A stretch of 64,000 nt of DNA from Anaerocolumna xylanovorans DSM 12503. Its GTDB lineage: Bacteria > Bacillota > Clostridia > Lachnospirales > Lachnospiraceae. Under the pieces are notes generated by a model. It saw only the letters and a program-made list of their open reading frames with translations, was not told the DNA's origin and ran no database searches. Made by a program: the position numbers and the translations under genes. This document shows, piece by piece, positions 1-7,920 of the stretch; position 1 is the first letter of the stretch; every line of letters begins with the position of its first letter. Location of the stretch: positions 1,240,001-1,304,000 of the forward strand of contig NZ_FRFD01000003.1 of NCBI RefSeq assembly GCF_900143645.1, read 5' to 3'.

Positions 1-807
1 GCAATACCTAAGCTGCCGCTTACAGATGACCAGTTATTAAGAGGCTGCCACCCACAGCTGGATGAATTCTACCGCGTTCTTGAGGAGCAATGCTCTTATT
101 GGAAAGTTCCTGTACCGGATGCTGCACAATATTTCTTAGTGAAAGGAGATGTTACCCTTGTTTATACGGCCAGAGAATTTAATCCCGGCGGAGCTTCCTT
201 TGACAATACCTATGCTTTTGTAGGACCCTCCATATCGAATAGAGTATTTGCTAATGAATTTCCCTGGCACAAACTTGGCGGAGATAAGCTGATTTTTATA
301 TCCATGGGAACAATTAATACGGCTCTTGCGGACTTTTATAAGATGTGTATAGAGGCCTTTCGGGAATCCGGGTATCAGATTGTGATGTCCATAGGAAATA
401 AAACGGAAATTTCATCTCTTGGGACAATTCCTGACAACTTTATTTTATCCCGGCAGGTTCCTCAATTGGAAATACTTAAACGTACTGCTCTTTTTATCAG
501 CCACGGAGGCCTAAACAGTATTAATGAAGCAATTTACTATGGTGTTCCCTGCATCGTTCTGCCTCTTGCAAATGACCAGTACATCACAGCAGCGCAGGTT
601 GCAAAAATGAAAATTGGAATTCCTCTTGCCTTTCAAGAGGTTTCCGCGGCAACTCTTAAAAGTACAACTGATGAGATAATCAGCACTTCCTCCTATCAGG
701 AAAACATTCAAAAATTAAGAGATGTTTTTCAAAATGCCGGAGGTTATTCTAAAGCAGCGGATGTAATTCAACAAACAGGAGGAACATATCATGGCAATAA
801 AAAATAA
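1..807 (+). CDS. MGT-family glycosyltransferase, 5' end missing
   Basis: The frame is open from the first base of the window, so this is the last 268 residues of a longer protein (family members are usually about 390-400 residues). The C-terminal half carries the GT-B, family 1 nucleotide-sugar binding signature: an HGG followed by NSxxEA, then GVP and a DQ pair, at about 165-190 of the visible part. Such enzymes transfer a sugar from a UDP- or dTDP-sugar to a small acceptor such as a macrolide or lipid. The acceptor cannot be told from sequence. An internal GTG at 139 is not needed as a start because the upstream codons read through as good protein. The stop overlaps the following PadR gene by 17 bases, so the two are probably cotranscribed. 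Confidence 0.85.
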   Translation, partial: AIPKLPLTDDQLLRGCHPQLDEFYRVLEEQCSYWKVPVPDAAQYFLVKGDVTLVYTAREFNPGGASFDNTYAFVGPSISNRVFANEFPWHKLGGDKLIFISMGTINTALADFYKMCIEAFRESGYQIVMSIGNKTEISSLGTIPDNFILSRQVPQLEILKRTALFISHGGLNSINEAIYYGVPCIVLPLANDQYITAAQVAKMKIGIPLAFQEVSAATLKSTTDEIISTSSYQENIQKLRDVFQNAGGYSKAADVIQQTGGTYHGNKK

Positions 808-1336
808 AACCCGCTACGCAATTCTTGGAATACTTAGTATCCATTCAGGAACCGGATATGACATAAAAAAATACTGCGATACGGTAATAGTAAATTTCTG
901 GAATGAGAACTTCGGGCATATATATCCTGTACTTAGTCAGTTGTTAAATGAGGGCCTAATTAAAACAGAAAACAGCCCCTCTCCCAGGAAAAAAATCTAT
1001 GCCATTACGGAACAGGGAAGAACAGAATTCTTAAACTGGCTTATAGAACCGGCAGAATATCAGCCGGTAAGATCGGAATTCCTTCTTAAGCTTACCTTTT
1101 CCAGCAATCTCCCGAAAGATAACATCATTAGCATGCTTACAGACTACCAGCAGATGCATCATGAACGGCTTACAGGATATAAAAAAATTCAGGACGATTT
1201 GAAAAAAGGGATAACTGAAATTACACCGCACAGGGAACTATTTCTTTACGCTCCGCTGCGTTATGGTATTCTAAGCACAGAGGCCGTAATTTCCTGGTGT
1301 GACGAAATCCTTATGGCACTAAGAAATAAGCTTTAG
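791..1336 (+). CDS. PadR-family transcriptional regulator
   Basis: A 181-residue protein with the PadR winged helix at the N-terminus (ILGILS, a GYDIKK segment, then the recognition region with YPVLSQL and the wing ending in YAITEQGR). It continues into the C-terminal helical dimerisation domain typical of the longer PadR/Vir class. PadR proteins are ligand-responsive repressors, often of efflux or detoxification genes. The start overlaps the end of the glycosyltransferase, with a GGAGG-like site inside that gene, which suggests translational coupling. By inference it senses a compound that the glycosyltransferase modifies. No clear operator is visible because the promoter lies outside the window. 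Confidence 0.88.
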   Translation: MAIKNKTRYAILGILSIHSGTGYDIKKYCDTVIVNFWNENFGHIYPVLSQLLNEGLIKTENSPSPRKKIYAITEQGRTEFLNWLIEPAEYQPVRSEFLLKLTFSSNLPKDNIISMLTDYQQMHHERLTGYKKIQDDLKKGITEITPHRELFLYAPLRYGILSTEAVISWCDEILMALRNKL

Positions 1337-1345
1337 ACAAAAGAA

Positions 1346-1374
1346 TGGAAATCCGGTAAAGAAACTGCTAAAAT
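1346..1374 (+). promoter_or_regulatory. Putative promoter for the alaX-type gene
   Basis: TGGAAA at 1346-1351 and TAAAAT at 1369-1374 are separated by 17 bases. The expected transcription start near 1381 would make the ATG at 1373 unusable, which agrees with translation starting at 1424. The -35 matches only 4 of 6 consensus positions. Confidence 0.4.
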
Positions 1375-1423
1375 GGTAGTCATGACAAGATTACAAGAAA
1401 GACCAGCCCAGAAAGGAATTACC

Positions 1424-2638
1424 ATGATAGAAAAAACCATAAAACTATATGATGAAAACAGCTATTTATCAGAATTTAGCGCAAAAGTTCTCTCCTGCAG
1501 GGAAATAACATCTTCCAAAGGCAATAAAGTATACGAAGTAATATTGGATGCTACAGCCTTTTTCCCGGAAGGCGGCGGACAAGCCTGCGATGCCGGTTAC
1601 CTTAATGAAATAGAAGTCACGGATGTACAGGAAAAAGAAGAAATAATATACCACACGCTGACTGCTCCGGTTACGGAAGGTCTAACGGTAAAGGGTGAAA
1701 TCAACCATACCCGCCGGTTTGACTTTATGCAGCAGCATACCGGTGAGCATATCCTCTCGGGTCTGGTTCATAAACATTTCGGCTATGATAATGTTGGTTT
1801 TCATCTGGGAACAGATATTGTCACCATTGATTTTAGCGGTGTGCTAAAAGAAGAGGATTTAAGAACAATGGAGGAAAAGGCAAATGAGGCGGTGTTTCAG
1901 AATATACCGGTAACTGCCTGTTACCCCTCCGATGATGTGTTAAAAGCCATGAATTACCGCAGCAAAAAGGAATTATCCGGTGCCGTACGTATTGTTACAA
2001 TCGAGGGAATCGATACCTGTGCCTGCTGTGCTCCTCATGTTAAATTTACAGGAGAGGTTGGCCTGATTAAAATCGTATCCTTCCAAAGTTATAAGGGCGG
2101 CACCCGTCTGGAAATCCTATGCGGAGGCAGAGCTTTAAGGGATTATAACCGAAAGGAAAAGAACATCCAAAATATTTCTGTCCTTCTGTCTGCTAAGATA
2201 TACGATACCTCTGAAGCCGTAAAGCGTTTAAAAGAGGAAAAGTCAGCCCTGGAGGGAAAGCTCTCCTCTCTTTCTCTGAAACTTTTGTCCTGCAAAGCAG
2301 AATCCGTTCCCTTTGGAGCCGAACCCTATGCTGTCTTTGACAGTGAAATTGAAGACAATCAGCTAAGAAATTATGCCAATCTGTTAAAGGAACGCAGGGA
2401 AGGCATTATCGGAATCTTTATCCCAACTATAAAAGGCACAGATCCCGCAAAGAATTCCCTTAACCAGCAGGAATACCGCTATATCCTCTGTTCTAAAAAT
2501 ACCGATATAAGACCTCTTGGTTCAGAGCTGAACAAAACCTTTAACGGCAGAGGCGGCGGCAGCAAAGAAATGGTTCAGGGAAGCGTTACCGGAAACAAAG
2601 ACGAAATTGAGTCATTTATAAACAATTACAAGGATTAA
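1424..2638 (+). CDS. Alanyl-tRNA editing protein, AlaX long form with DHHA1 domain
   Basis: A 404-residue stand-alone editing protein that hydrolyses mischarged Ser- or Gly-tRNA(Ala) in trans. The zinc site is visible: H105xxxH109 and C201xxxH205 (numbering from the 1424 start). A coiled segment follows at about 265-300, then a C-terminal DHHA1 domain with the glycine-rich GRGGGS segment also found at the C-terminus of alanyl-tRNA synthetase. The ATG at 1424 is chosen because GAAAGGA lies 7 bases upstream; an in-frame ATG at 1373 has no ribosome site. The gene converges on a second tRNA-editing gene (2730-3212), sharing a terminator. Confidence 0.9.
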   Translation: MIEKTIKLYDENSYLSEFSAKVLSCREITSSKGNKVYEVILDATAFFPEGGGQACDAGYLNEIEVTDVQEKEEIIYHTLTAPVTEGLTVKGEINHTRRFDFMQQHTGEHILSGLVHKHFGYDNVGFHLGTDIVTIDFSGVLKEEDLRTMEEKANEAVFQNIPVTACYPSDDVLKAMNYRSKKELSGAVRIVTIEGIDTCACCAPHVKFTGEVGLIKIVSFQSYKGGTRLEILCGGRALRDYNRKEKNIQNISVLLSAKIYDTSEAVKRLKEEKSALEGKLSSLSLKLLSCKAESVPFGAEPYAVFDSEIEDNQLRNYANLLKERREGIIGIFIPTIKGTDPAKNSLNQQEYRYILCSKNTDIRPLGSELNKTFNGRGGGSKEMVQGSVTGNKDEIESFINNYKD

Positions 2639-2672
2639 ACATATTTCTAACTCTAAAACCATACCTAAAACC

Positions 2673-2721
2673 AAAGGAGCAAGCCCTTATACAGATAACC
2701 GCATCTTGGCCTGCTCCTTTT
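2673..2721. terminator. Bidirectional terminator between alaX-type and ybaK-type genes
   Basis: Inverted repeat with 13-base arms and one mismatch (AAAGGAGCAAGCC against GGCCTGCTCCTTT) around a loop of about 22 bases. It is flanked by short T-rich and A-rich tracts and sits between two convergent genes. Confidence 0.75.
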
Positions 2722-2729
2722 ACTGTTCC

Positions 2730-3212
2730 TCATTCAGTTAAGTCTGCAAAAGTTCCTTGTACAAACTTCATAAGAGCTGTCGGCTCTACCTCCATCTGTA
2801 AGCCTCTGACACCGGCACTGACTGTCACTGTCTCAAAAAGCTGGGCTGTTTCGTCCATAAAGGTAGGATATTTTTTCTTCATTCCTACAGGTGAACAGCC
2901 GCCTCTGATGTAGCCGGTAAGGCCTAATAAATCCTTTTGATGAACCATTTCAATCTTTTTCTCCCTGGTAACAAGGGCCGCTTTTTTTAGACTAAGCTCT
3001 TCCATAACGGGAATGCAAAAGACATAGATTCCTTCTTTTCCACATGCAACCAGAGTTTTAAATACCTGCTCTTTGGGTACTCCTATCTGAGCCGCCACAT
3101 GCTCACCGGATAAATTTTTCTCATCCGGTTCATATTCATAGGTTCCATAGGAAATACCCGCCTGTTCTAATAGTCTCCCTGCATTGGTTTTATTCTTCAT
3201 GAATTTGTTCAT
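2730..3212 (-). CDS. ybaK: Cys-tRNA(Pro)/Cys-tRNA(Cys) deacylase, YbaK/EbsC family
   Basis: A 160-residue YbaK-like protein that removes cysteine mis-attached to tRNA(Pro). Family landmarks are the N-terminal LLEQAGISY segment, the central VFKTLVA and the conserved basic residue in LKKAALVT, and the C-terminal GGCSPVGMKK segment near residues 104-113. The length is normal for the family. The start overlaps the 3' end of the RNase E/G gene by 23 bases. A second in-frame ATG lies four codons further in (3200). Neither has an ideally spaced ribosome site, although GAAGG lies about 14 bases upstream of the first, so the exact start is uncertain. Confidence 0.9.
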   Translation of the reverse strand: MNKFMKNKTNAGRLLEQAGISYGTYEYEPDEKNLSGEHVAAQIGVPKEQVFKTLVACGKEGIYVFCIPVMEELSLKKAALVTREKKIEMVHQKDLLGLTGYIRGGCSPVGMKKKYPTFMDETAQLFETVTVSAGVRGLQMEVEPTALMKFVQGTFADLTE

Positions 3213-4380
3213 AGAGAGGTTTTCGCACCTTCTTTCTTGTTACTTCCACCAGATTCAGTGCTGTCATATCCACTAATACAGTTTTTATTGGGTCTTTTCT
3301 TAGCCGTTCTTCGAAAAACCGCATAAGCTCTTCTCTGGCTCCTCTATCTTCCATATCAATAAAGTCTATGATAATAATTCCTGAAAGGTTTCTTAGTCTG
3401 ATCTGCATTGCGATTTCTTCTGCCGCTTCCAGATTAATCTTAAAAAAGGTCTCCTGCACCTTTCTCTTTCCGTAAATAGCCTTACCGGTATTCACATCAA
3501 TGACTGTAAGGGCTTCTGTCGGCTCAATAATTATGGTTCCGCCGGATTTTAACCACACTTTTTTCTTAAGGGCATTTTCCAGCTTTAGATTAATTCCATA
3601 AAGCTTACTTAAAGAAAGGAGGTTATCTTCATAGAATTTAAGCTTATCCATATCTTCTTTCTGATATCTGCCAAGATAAGCAGCAATCTCCTCATACAGC
3701 GCTCTGTCATCGGTTATTATTTCTGCTATGGCTTCCGAAAGCCCATCCCTGATATCACACAGATAACCGGGTAAGGTTCGGTAGACCATAGAAAAAGGAG
3801 TTTTATGCCTTGCATGGTTTAAGGTTTCAGAATAAACAGAAACAAGTGCTTCCGCTTCTTCTTTTAGTACGGAATCTTCCGCGTTAGCGGCATTGGTTCG
3901 TACAATAAACCCATAATCAGCATTCTTATAGGCCTCCATAAGATTTTTAAGCCGTCTTCTTTCCTCTTCATTCACAATCTTCCCGGATATGCCAATCATG
4001 TTGTTCCCATGAGTAAGAACCAGATATTTTCCGGTAAAATTAAGTCCTGTCGCAGCAACCGGCGCCTTGGTCTTTACATCAGCCTTTGCAATCTGAACCA
4101 GTATTTCATCACCAACTACCAGCTTTTCATTCTTTTTGGAGTTTAGGAATATGGGACTTCTTACTTCCTCCAAAGAAAGGTAACACATTTTCCCTTTTTC
4201 ATACTCTATAAAGGCAGCAGCAATATTGGCAACGATATTTTTCACCTTACCCACATAGATATTCCCAAGGGAATTTTCCTCCTGCGGTCTAAACACATTG
4301 ACCTGGAGCATTTCACTTTCTTCAAATAAAGAGGATATAATCCTGTCCTCTTCTTTTGTAATAATAAGTTTATGCTTCAT
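3190..4380 (-). CDS. rng: Ribonuclease E/G family protein, short form
   Basis: A 396-residue endoribonuclease of the RNase E/G family, acting on single-stranded AU-rich RNA and in rRNA 5' processing. It has an N-terminal S1-type RNA-binding region (GNIYVGKVKNI, residues 39-49) and the catalytic DNase I-like core with metal-binding D295 in DVNTGK and D339/D342 in IIIIDFIDM. The protein stops at TRKKVRKPLYEQIHEE. The CPxC zinc-link that normally follows and tetramerises the enzyme is absent. The ATG at 4380 follows GAGGTGGG by two bases and overlaps the upstream gene by 11 bases. It follows a TIGR03960/TIGR03936 pair, as in other Clostridia. Confidence 0.9.
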   Translation of the reverse strand: MKHKLIITKEEDRIISSLFEESEMLQVNVFRPQEENSLGNIYVGKVKNIVANIAAAFIEYEKGKMCYLSLEEVRSPIFLNSKKNEKLVVGDEILVQIAKADVKTKAPVAATGLNFTGKYLVLTHGNNMIGISGKIVNEEERRRLKNLMEAYKNADYGFIVRTNAANAEDSVLKEEAEALVSVYSETLNHARHKTPFSMVYRTLPGYLCDIRDGLSEAIAEIITDDRALYEEIAAYLGRYQKEDMDKLKFYEDNLLSLSKLYGINLKLENALKKKVWLKSGGTIIIEPTEALTVIDVNTGKAIYGKRKVQETFFKINLEAAEEIAMQIRLRNLSGIIIIDFIDMEDRGAREELMRFFEERLRKDPIKTVLVDMTALNLVEVTRKKVRKPLYEQIHEE

Positions 4381-5128
4381 ATCCCACCTCGGACAAAGGG
4401 ATATAGTTTCTATCCTTTGCTTCCCCGTAAAGCTCAAAGCGGTGCATCTGGAAAGCAAATTCGTTATAGGGTATCCCTGCATATTCACAGAAAGCCTCCA
4501 TCACAAGTTCGGGCTTTAGATTATCTACACTGCCGGAGGAAAGCTTTAAGTAAACCTTAACACCGTTATCGTAACTTTCTGCAAGACTTTTTTTAGCGGA
4601 ATCCTCACCCAAAAATTCTATATCTGTAAAAGCAAAGAAATAAATAAAGGGCCTGATATCTGTTTCTTTCTCACTTTTTTTCGATTTTTTTAAAATAGTA
4701 ATGTTCTCCTGTGCCATAAAAGCAGTGAATTTCTTCTGGAATTCTTCTATTCCAAAAAATTCATAGCCATCCTTTACAGACACCAGATAATCCGCGGCAG
4801 CAACACTTGCCATTGCATTTTTCGCGCCCTCGTTTAGTACCACCATGTCCGTCACCTGGATAAATTCATTCATGGCATCATTTAGCTTCTGTAACAAAAC
4901 CTGCTTGTCCGGAAGGCTGTTAAAAGAAACATCCAGATATTCTCCTTCACTGGTAAGCCCCACTCCAAGAGGCGAAGCAAAGGACATAACCTGGTGAGGG
5001 TTAAAGCCCTGGGAATATTCTACGTCAAGACCAGCTCTTCTTACTGCCTTCTGGAAAAAGCGCATAATATCCAGATGTCCGATGAATTTCACAGGTCCTG
5101 TTTTTATAAATTTCATTCGTACCATCAT
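4370..5128 (-). CDS. TIGR03936-family radical-SAM-associated protein (DUF2344)
   Basis: A 252-residue protein matching the small partner of the TIGR03960 radical SAM enzyme. Landmarks are the N-terminal KFIKTGPVKFIGHLDIMR (residues 5-22) and the SQGFNPH motif. In some bacteria this domain is fused to the C-terminus of the radical SAM protein. Here it is separate, with an ATGA start-stop overlap (5125-5128), which strongly implies coupled translation. A GGAGG lies 10 bases before the start. Its biochemical role is not established. The genetic link to RNase E/G suggests RNA modification or processing, but that is inference. Confidence 0.88.
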   Translation of the reverse strand: MMVRMKFIKTGPVKFIGHLDIMRFFQKAVRRAGLDVEYSQGFNPHQVMSFASPLGVGLTSEGEYLDVSFNSLPDKQVLLQKLNDAMNEFIQVTDMVVLNEGAKNAMASVAAADYLVSVKDGYEFFGIEEFQKKFTAFMAQENITILKKSKKSEKETDIRPFIYFFAFTDIEFLGEDSAKKSLAESYDNGVKVYLKLSSGSVDNLKPELVMEAFCEYAGIPYNEFAFQMHRFELYGEAKDRNYIPLSEVGYEA

Positions 5129-7008
5129 AGAGCACTTACCTCCTCGTTTCTTGGAAGATAGCAGATACCGCCGCCAAATTCCATGGCTCCGCAATGGGAA
5201 CAGGCCATCTTACAATTTGGAGTGACCTTTTCTTCCCTGGCATTTTTGTATTCCCGCAGTAAAAAGGCTTTGGAAATACCTGCATCAATAAAATCCCATG
5301 GAAGGATCTCATCCTCTTCCCTATCTCTGCTGGTATAGAAGTTAATATCAATAGCGGTATCGGCAAAAGCCTTAACCCATTTTTCATTAACAAAGAACTC
5401 CGTCCAGGAATCAAAAAGGCATCCTTCCTTATAAGCTGCCAGGAGAGCCTTAGCTGTTCTTCTGTCACCTCTGGCAAAAACACCTTCCAGTACACTTAGT
5501 TCTGCTTCATGCCAGTTGTACTTAATACTCTTCTTATTTAACTGTTCATTAAATTTTGCTCTAAGGAAATGCTGTTTATTCAGGTATTCCTCTGTGGTAT
5601 CCATTCTTGACCACTGAAAGGGTGTAAAGGGCTTTGGAACGAAGAAGGAGGTACTTGCAGTAATGCCTACCTTGCCGTTTCTCTGATCCTTAGGGATAGT
5701 ATAGTATTCTCTTGCAATCTTGTCCGATAATACGGCAATCCCTTCAATATCCTCTTCTGTTTCCGTTGGAAGTCCTAACATAAAGTACAGCTTCACCCTA
5801 TTCCAGCCGCCGTTAAAAGCTTCCATGGCACCGGAAAGAATGTTCTCTTCTGTGAGCCCTTTATTGATAACATCACGAAGCCTTTGGGTTCCCGCTTCCG
5901 GGGCAAAGGTTAAGGAGCTCTTTCTTACGTCCTGCACCTTGTTCATAACATCAAGTGCAAAGGCATCTATACGCAGGGACGGAAGGGAAATATTAACCTT
6001 CTGCCTGTTACATTCTTCAATCAGAAAATACACTAACTCCTGTAAGCCGGAAAAATCGCTGGAGCTTAAAGAGCTTAAAGAAATCTCCTCATGTCCGGTA
6101 GCACGAAGCATTTCGATTGCATATTCCTTTAAAAAGTCCATGCTCCGCTCTCTGACAGGGCGGTATACCATGCCTGCCTGGCAGAAGCGGCACCCTCTGA
6201 TACAGCCTCTTTGAATCTCAAGCACTACCCGGTCCTGGGTCGCCTTGATATAGGGAACCAGAGGCTTCTTAGGATAGTAGGTATTTTCAAGCTTCATTTC
6301 AACTTGTTTCTTTATCTTATCCTTAGCATGGGAATTATTTTTCGTAAAGCTTTTTATGGTACCGTCTTCCTTATAGGTAACATCATAAAAGGATGGCACA
6401 TAGATGCCTTCTATTTCAGCTATTTGCTCTAAATATTCCTTTCTGCTGCCTCCTTGTCTTTTGTGCTCCTTATAAATATCTAACAACTGATTGTAAACCG
6501 TCTCTCCCTCTCCGATATAGAAGAAATCAAAGAAATCAGCAAGTGGTTCCGGATTATAGGCACAAGGCCCTCCTCCCAGCACAAAAGGGTCCTCCTCTGT
6601 CCTGTCTTTTGCCAGCAAAGGAATGCCTGATAAATCAAGGACTTGCAGTACATTGGTGTAGCACATCTCATATTGGAGAGTGATTCCAAGAAAATCAAAA
6701 TCTTTAATAGGAGCCTGGGATTCCAGGGCAAAGAGCGGAATATTCTTCTCCCTCATAATCTTGTCCAAATCAGGCCAGGGGGAGTATACTCTCTCACAGT
6801 AGGTATCCTCACGGCGGTTAAACATATCATAAAGAATCTGTATACCAAGGTGGGACATGCCAATCTCATAAACATCGGGAAAGCACATACAGAATCTGAT
6901 ATCAACAGCTTTTGTATCTTTTACAACCATATTTGTCTCATTGCCGATATACCTGGCAGGCTTGTCTACGGTCATTAATATCTCATCGGATAAGACCAGC
7001 TTATTCAT
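5125..7008 (-). CDS. TIGR03960-family B12-binding radical SAM protein
   Basis: A 627-residue protein, the normal length for this family. The N-terminal part is a B12-binding-like Rossmann region (LGIQILYDMFN; VLGGGPCAYNPEPL). The radical SAM core has the cluster motif CIRGCRFCQ (CxxxCxxC) near residue 280. Cysteine-rich residues close the C-terminus (CKMACSHCG), a possible auxiliary metal site. The ATG at 7008 is chosen because TGGAG lies 8 bases upstream; codons before it fall in a structured leader. The reaction catalysed is unknown to me. It is the first gene of the unit with DUF2344, rng and ybaK. Confidence 0.9.
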   Translation of the reverse strand: MNKLVLSDEILMTVDKPARYIGNETNMVVKDTKAVDIRFCMCFPDVYEIGMSHLGIQILYDMFNRREDTYCERVYSPWPDLDKIMREKNIPLFALESQAPIKDFDFLGITLQYEMCYTNVLQVLDLSGIPLLAKDRTEEDPFVLGGGPCAYNPEPLADFFDFFYIGEGETVYNQLLDIYKEHKRQGGSRKEYLEQIAEIEGIYVPSFYDVTYKEDGTIKSFTKNNSHAKDKIKKQVEMKLENTYYPKKPLVPYIKATQDRVVLEIQRGCIRGCRFCQAGMVYRPVRERSMDFLKEYAIEMLRATGHEEISLSSLSSSDFSGLQELVYFLIEECNRQKVNISLPSLRIDAFALDVMNKVQDVRKSSLTFAPEAGTQRLRDVINKGLTEENILSGAMEAFNGGWNRVKLYFMLGLPTETEEDIEGIAVLSDKIAREYYTIPKDQRNGKVGITASTSFFVPKPFTPFQWSRMDTTEEYLNKQHFLRAKFNEQLNKKSIKYNWHEAELSVLEGVFARGDRRTAKALLAAYKEGCLFDSWTEFFVNEKWVKAFADTAIDINFYTSRDREEDEILPWDFIDAGISKAFLLREYKNAREEKVTPNCKMACSHCGAMEFGGGICYLPRNEEVSAL

Positions 7009-7032
7009 TTTAATTCTCCATTTCTTTTGTTG

Positions 7033-7111
7033 TTTTTCTAAGGCCTGCAGTACTAACCGGGTCTTAGAAAAACACATTGGTTTACATAATATAATTATGT
7101 GAATCAATGTG
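7033..7111 (-). promoter_or_regulatory. Leader with terminator-like hairpin and overlapping second hairpin
   Basis: Read on the minus strand, an 18-base-arm hairpin (arms 7094-7111 and 7073-7090, loop of 3, two wobble-compatible mismatches) is followed by five T residues (7072-7068). That is the form of an intrinsic terminator, placed about 65 bases upstream of the TIGR03960 start. The T tract is also the 5' arm of a second hairpin (TTTTTCTAAG 7072-7063 with CTTAGAAAAA 7042-7033). This could be the terminator of the small gene upstream, an attenuator, or both. The core is shared with a copy after folT at 8480-8503. Confidence 0.6.
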
Positions 7112-7134
7112 CCATTCCTAAAAACTTAAATTTT

Positions 7135-7163
7135 ATTATAGCCTAATGAAAGTAAAAAAACAA
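7135..7163 (-). promoter_or_regulatory. Promoter for the TIGR03960-TIGR03936-rng-ybaK unit
   Basis: On the minus strand TTGTTT (7158-7163), a 17-base spacer and TATAAT (7135-7140). The predicted start near 7128 would give a leader of about 120 bases containing both hairpins at 7033-7111. Confidence 0.6.
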
Positions 7164-7182
7164 TCTATTTGTACAGGGGAAG

Positions 7183-7563
7183 TCACTTAAACTTATCCAA
7201 AACTGACACAAAAAAATCCTGTGCCTCTTTTACCCCTATACTATCTGATATCTGGTCCTCAATCATGCTTACATTTACCTGTTTTATGTGAAAATTAAAT
7301 TGATCCATTAAAAGTACAGTAAGAAATAAAAGACTCGCACATATTAAACGGATCAAGAAAATCTTCATTCCGGTTTTCTGTCCCGTTCCTATGTCTTCTT
7401 CCCCATACAGGCTTCCATCTCCTGCCATAAGCATCTCTTTATTCCGGTATGCAATTTTCGCTTTGCCATTTATGTTTGCTGACTGGTTTCTGTTACAGCT
7501 TTCTCTGGCAAGCCTTATGTATTCTGCTCTGTTAGGTACCATAAATTCTTCCTGCTTATCCAT
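7183..7563 (-). CDS. Hypothetical single-pass membrane protein
   Basis: A 126-residue protein I do not recognise. The first 70 residues are hydrophilic and basic. One transmembrane helix follows at about 66-85 (IFLIRLICASLLFLTVLLM), then about 40 residues that may lie outside the cell and end in a hydrophobic helix. The ATG at 7563 follows AAAGGATGAGG. It is minus strand upstream of the TIGR03960 unit, which has its own promoter, so it is probably a separate transcript ending at the hairpin at 7073-7111. Confidence 0.6.
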   Translation of the reverse strand: MDKQEEFMVPNRAEYIRLARESCNRNQSANINGKAKIAYRNKEMLMAGDGSLYGEEDIGTGQKTGMKIFLIRLICASLLFLTVLLMDQFNFHIKQVNVSMIEDQISDSIGVKEAQDFFVSVLDKFK

Positions 7564-7702
7564 AACCTCATCCTTTCTGCACTTCTCTTTATTGGAATGC
7601 CCATGTCCATCTTTATGAATATACGACTCAAATAGCATAATTCTAGCATATTATATTCCCCATCATGGCCTGGTTATGCCTAAAATTCTTGTAATTTTAC
7701 TA

Positions 7703-7731
7703 TTGCCAGCTATTATGATTTCTGCTATAGT
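7703..7731 (+). promoter_or_regulatory. Promoter for the folT riboswitch transcript
   Basis: TTGCCA (7703-7708), a 17-base spacer and TATAGT (7726-7731). The predicted start near 7738 lies about 15 bases before the first riboswitch helix. Confidence 0.7.
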
Positions 7732-7752
7732 AACCTTAGTCAAAAACGAATA

Positions 7753-7853
7753 TAGCAGAGTAGGATTTCGTGCGTTAAGTGTCACCGGAACGGGGAGTTG
7801 TCCGGTGAACGAAAAGGTAAAACTTGCGGTACGATTTTCGCATCCCGCTGCTA
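7753..7853 (+). ncRNA. Tetrahydrofolate (THF) riboswitch aptamer
   Basis: The stretch matches the THF (folate) riboswitch class. It has the GAGTAG strand after helix P1, the CGTTAAGTG segment, a helix closed by CACCGG and CCGGTG, the GAACGAAAAGG junction, and the closing CCCGCTGC strand. P1 pairs TAGCAG (7753-7758) with CTGCTA (7848-7853). It sits upstream of folT, the usual target of this class, where ligand binding lowers expression of folate uptake. Confidence 0.93.
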
Positions 7854-7914
7854 CATGACAGGGCATACCTTCTCATTGTAGCACTTGTTTTTGCAACAAT
7901 TAAGAAAAGGAGGT
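7850..7914 (+). promoter_or_regulatory. Expression platform of the THF riboswitch
   Basis: GCTACA (7850-7855) overlaps the 3' strand of P1 and can instead pair with TGTAGC (7877-7882) in a hairpin followed by a short T tract. The loop of that hairpin holds ACCTTCT (7867-7873), which can pair with the ribosome site AGGAGGT (7908-7914) allowing one wobble. When P1 forms, the hairpin is lost and the anti-ribosome-site strand is freed, consistent with an OFF switch acting on translation. The mechanism is inferred. Confidence 0.5.
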
Positions 7915-7920
7915 AGCACT

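Noticed and set aside
3170..3230. Possible frameshift hiding the RNase G zinc-link
   Set aside because: No CPxC-type coding is visible in the other minus-strand frames downstream of the stop; the overlapping YbaK frame is a complete normal protein.
5720..6214. Longer plus-strand reading frames opposite the radical SAM gene
   Set aside because: Their codon use mirrors the sense gene and there are no ribosome sites; treated as antisense shadows, like similar frames opposite mutL, mutS, rodA and the SulP gene.
7663..7866. Short reading frames on both strands over 7663-7866
   Set aside because: They lie over the folT promoter and the THF riboswitch, which explain the sequence conservation; neither frame has a ribosome site.
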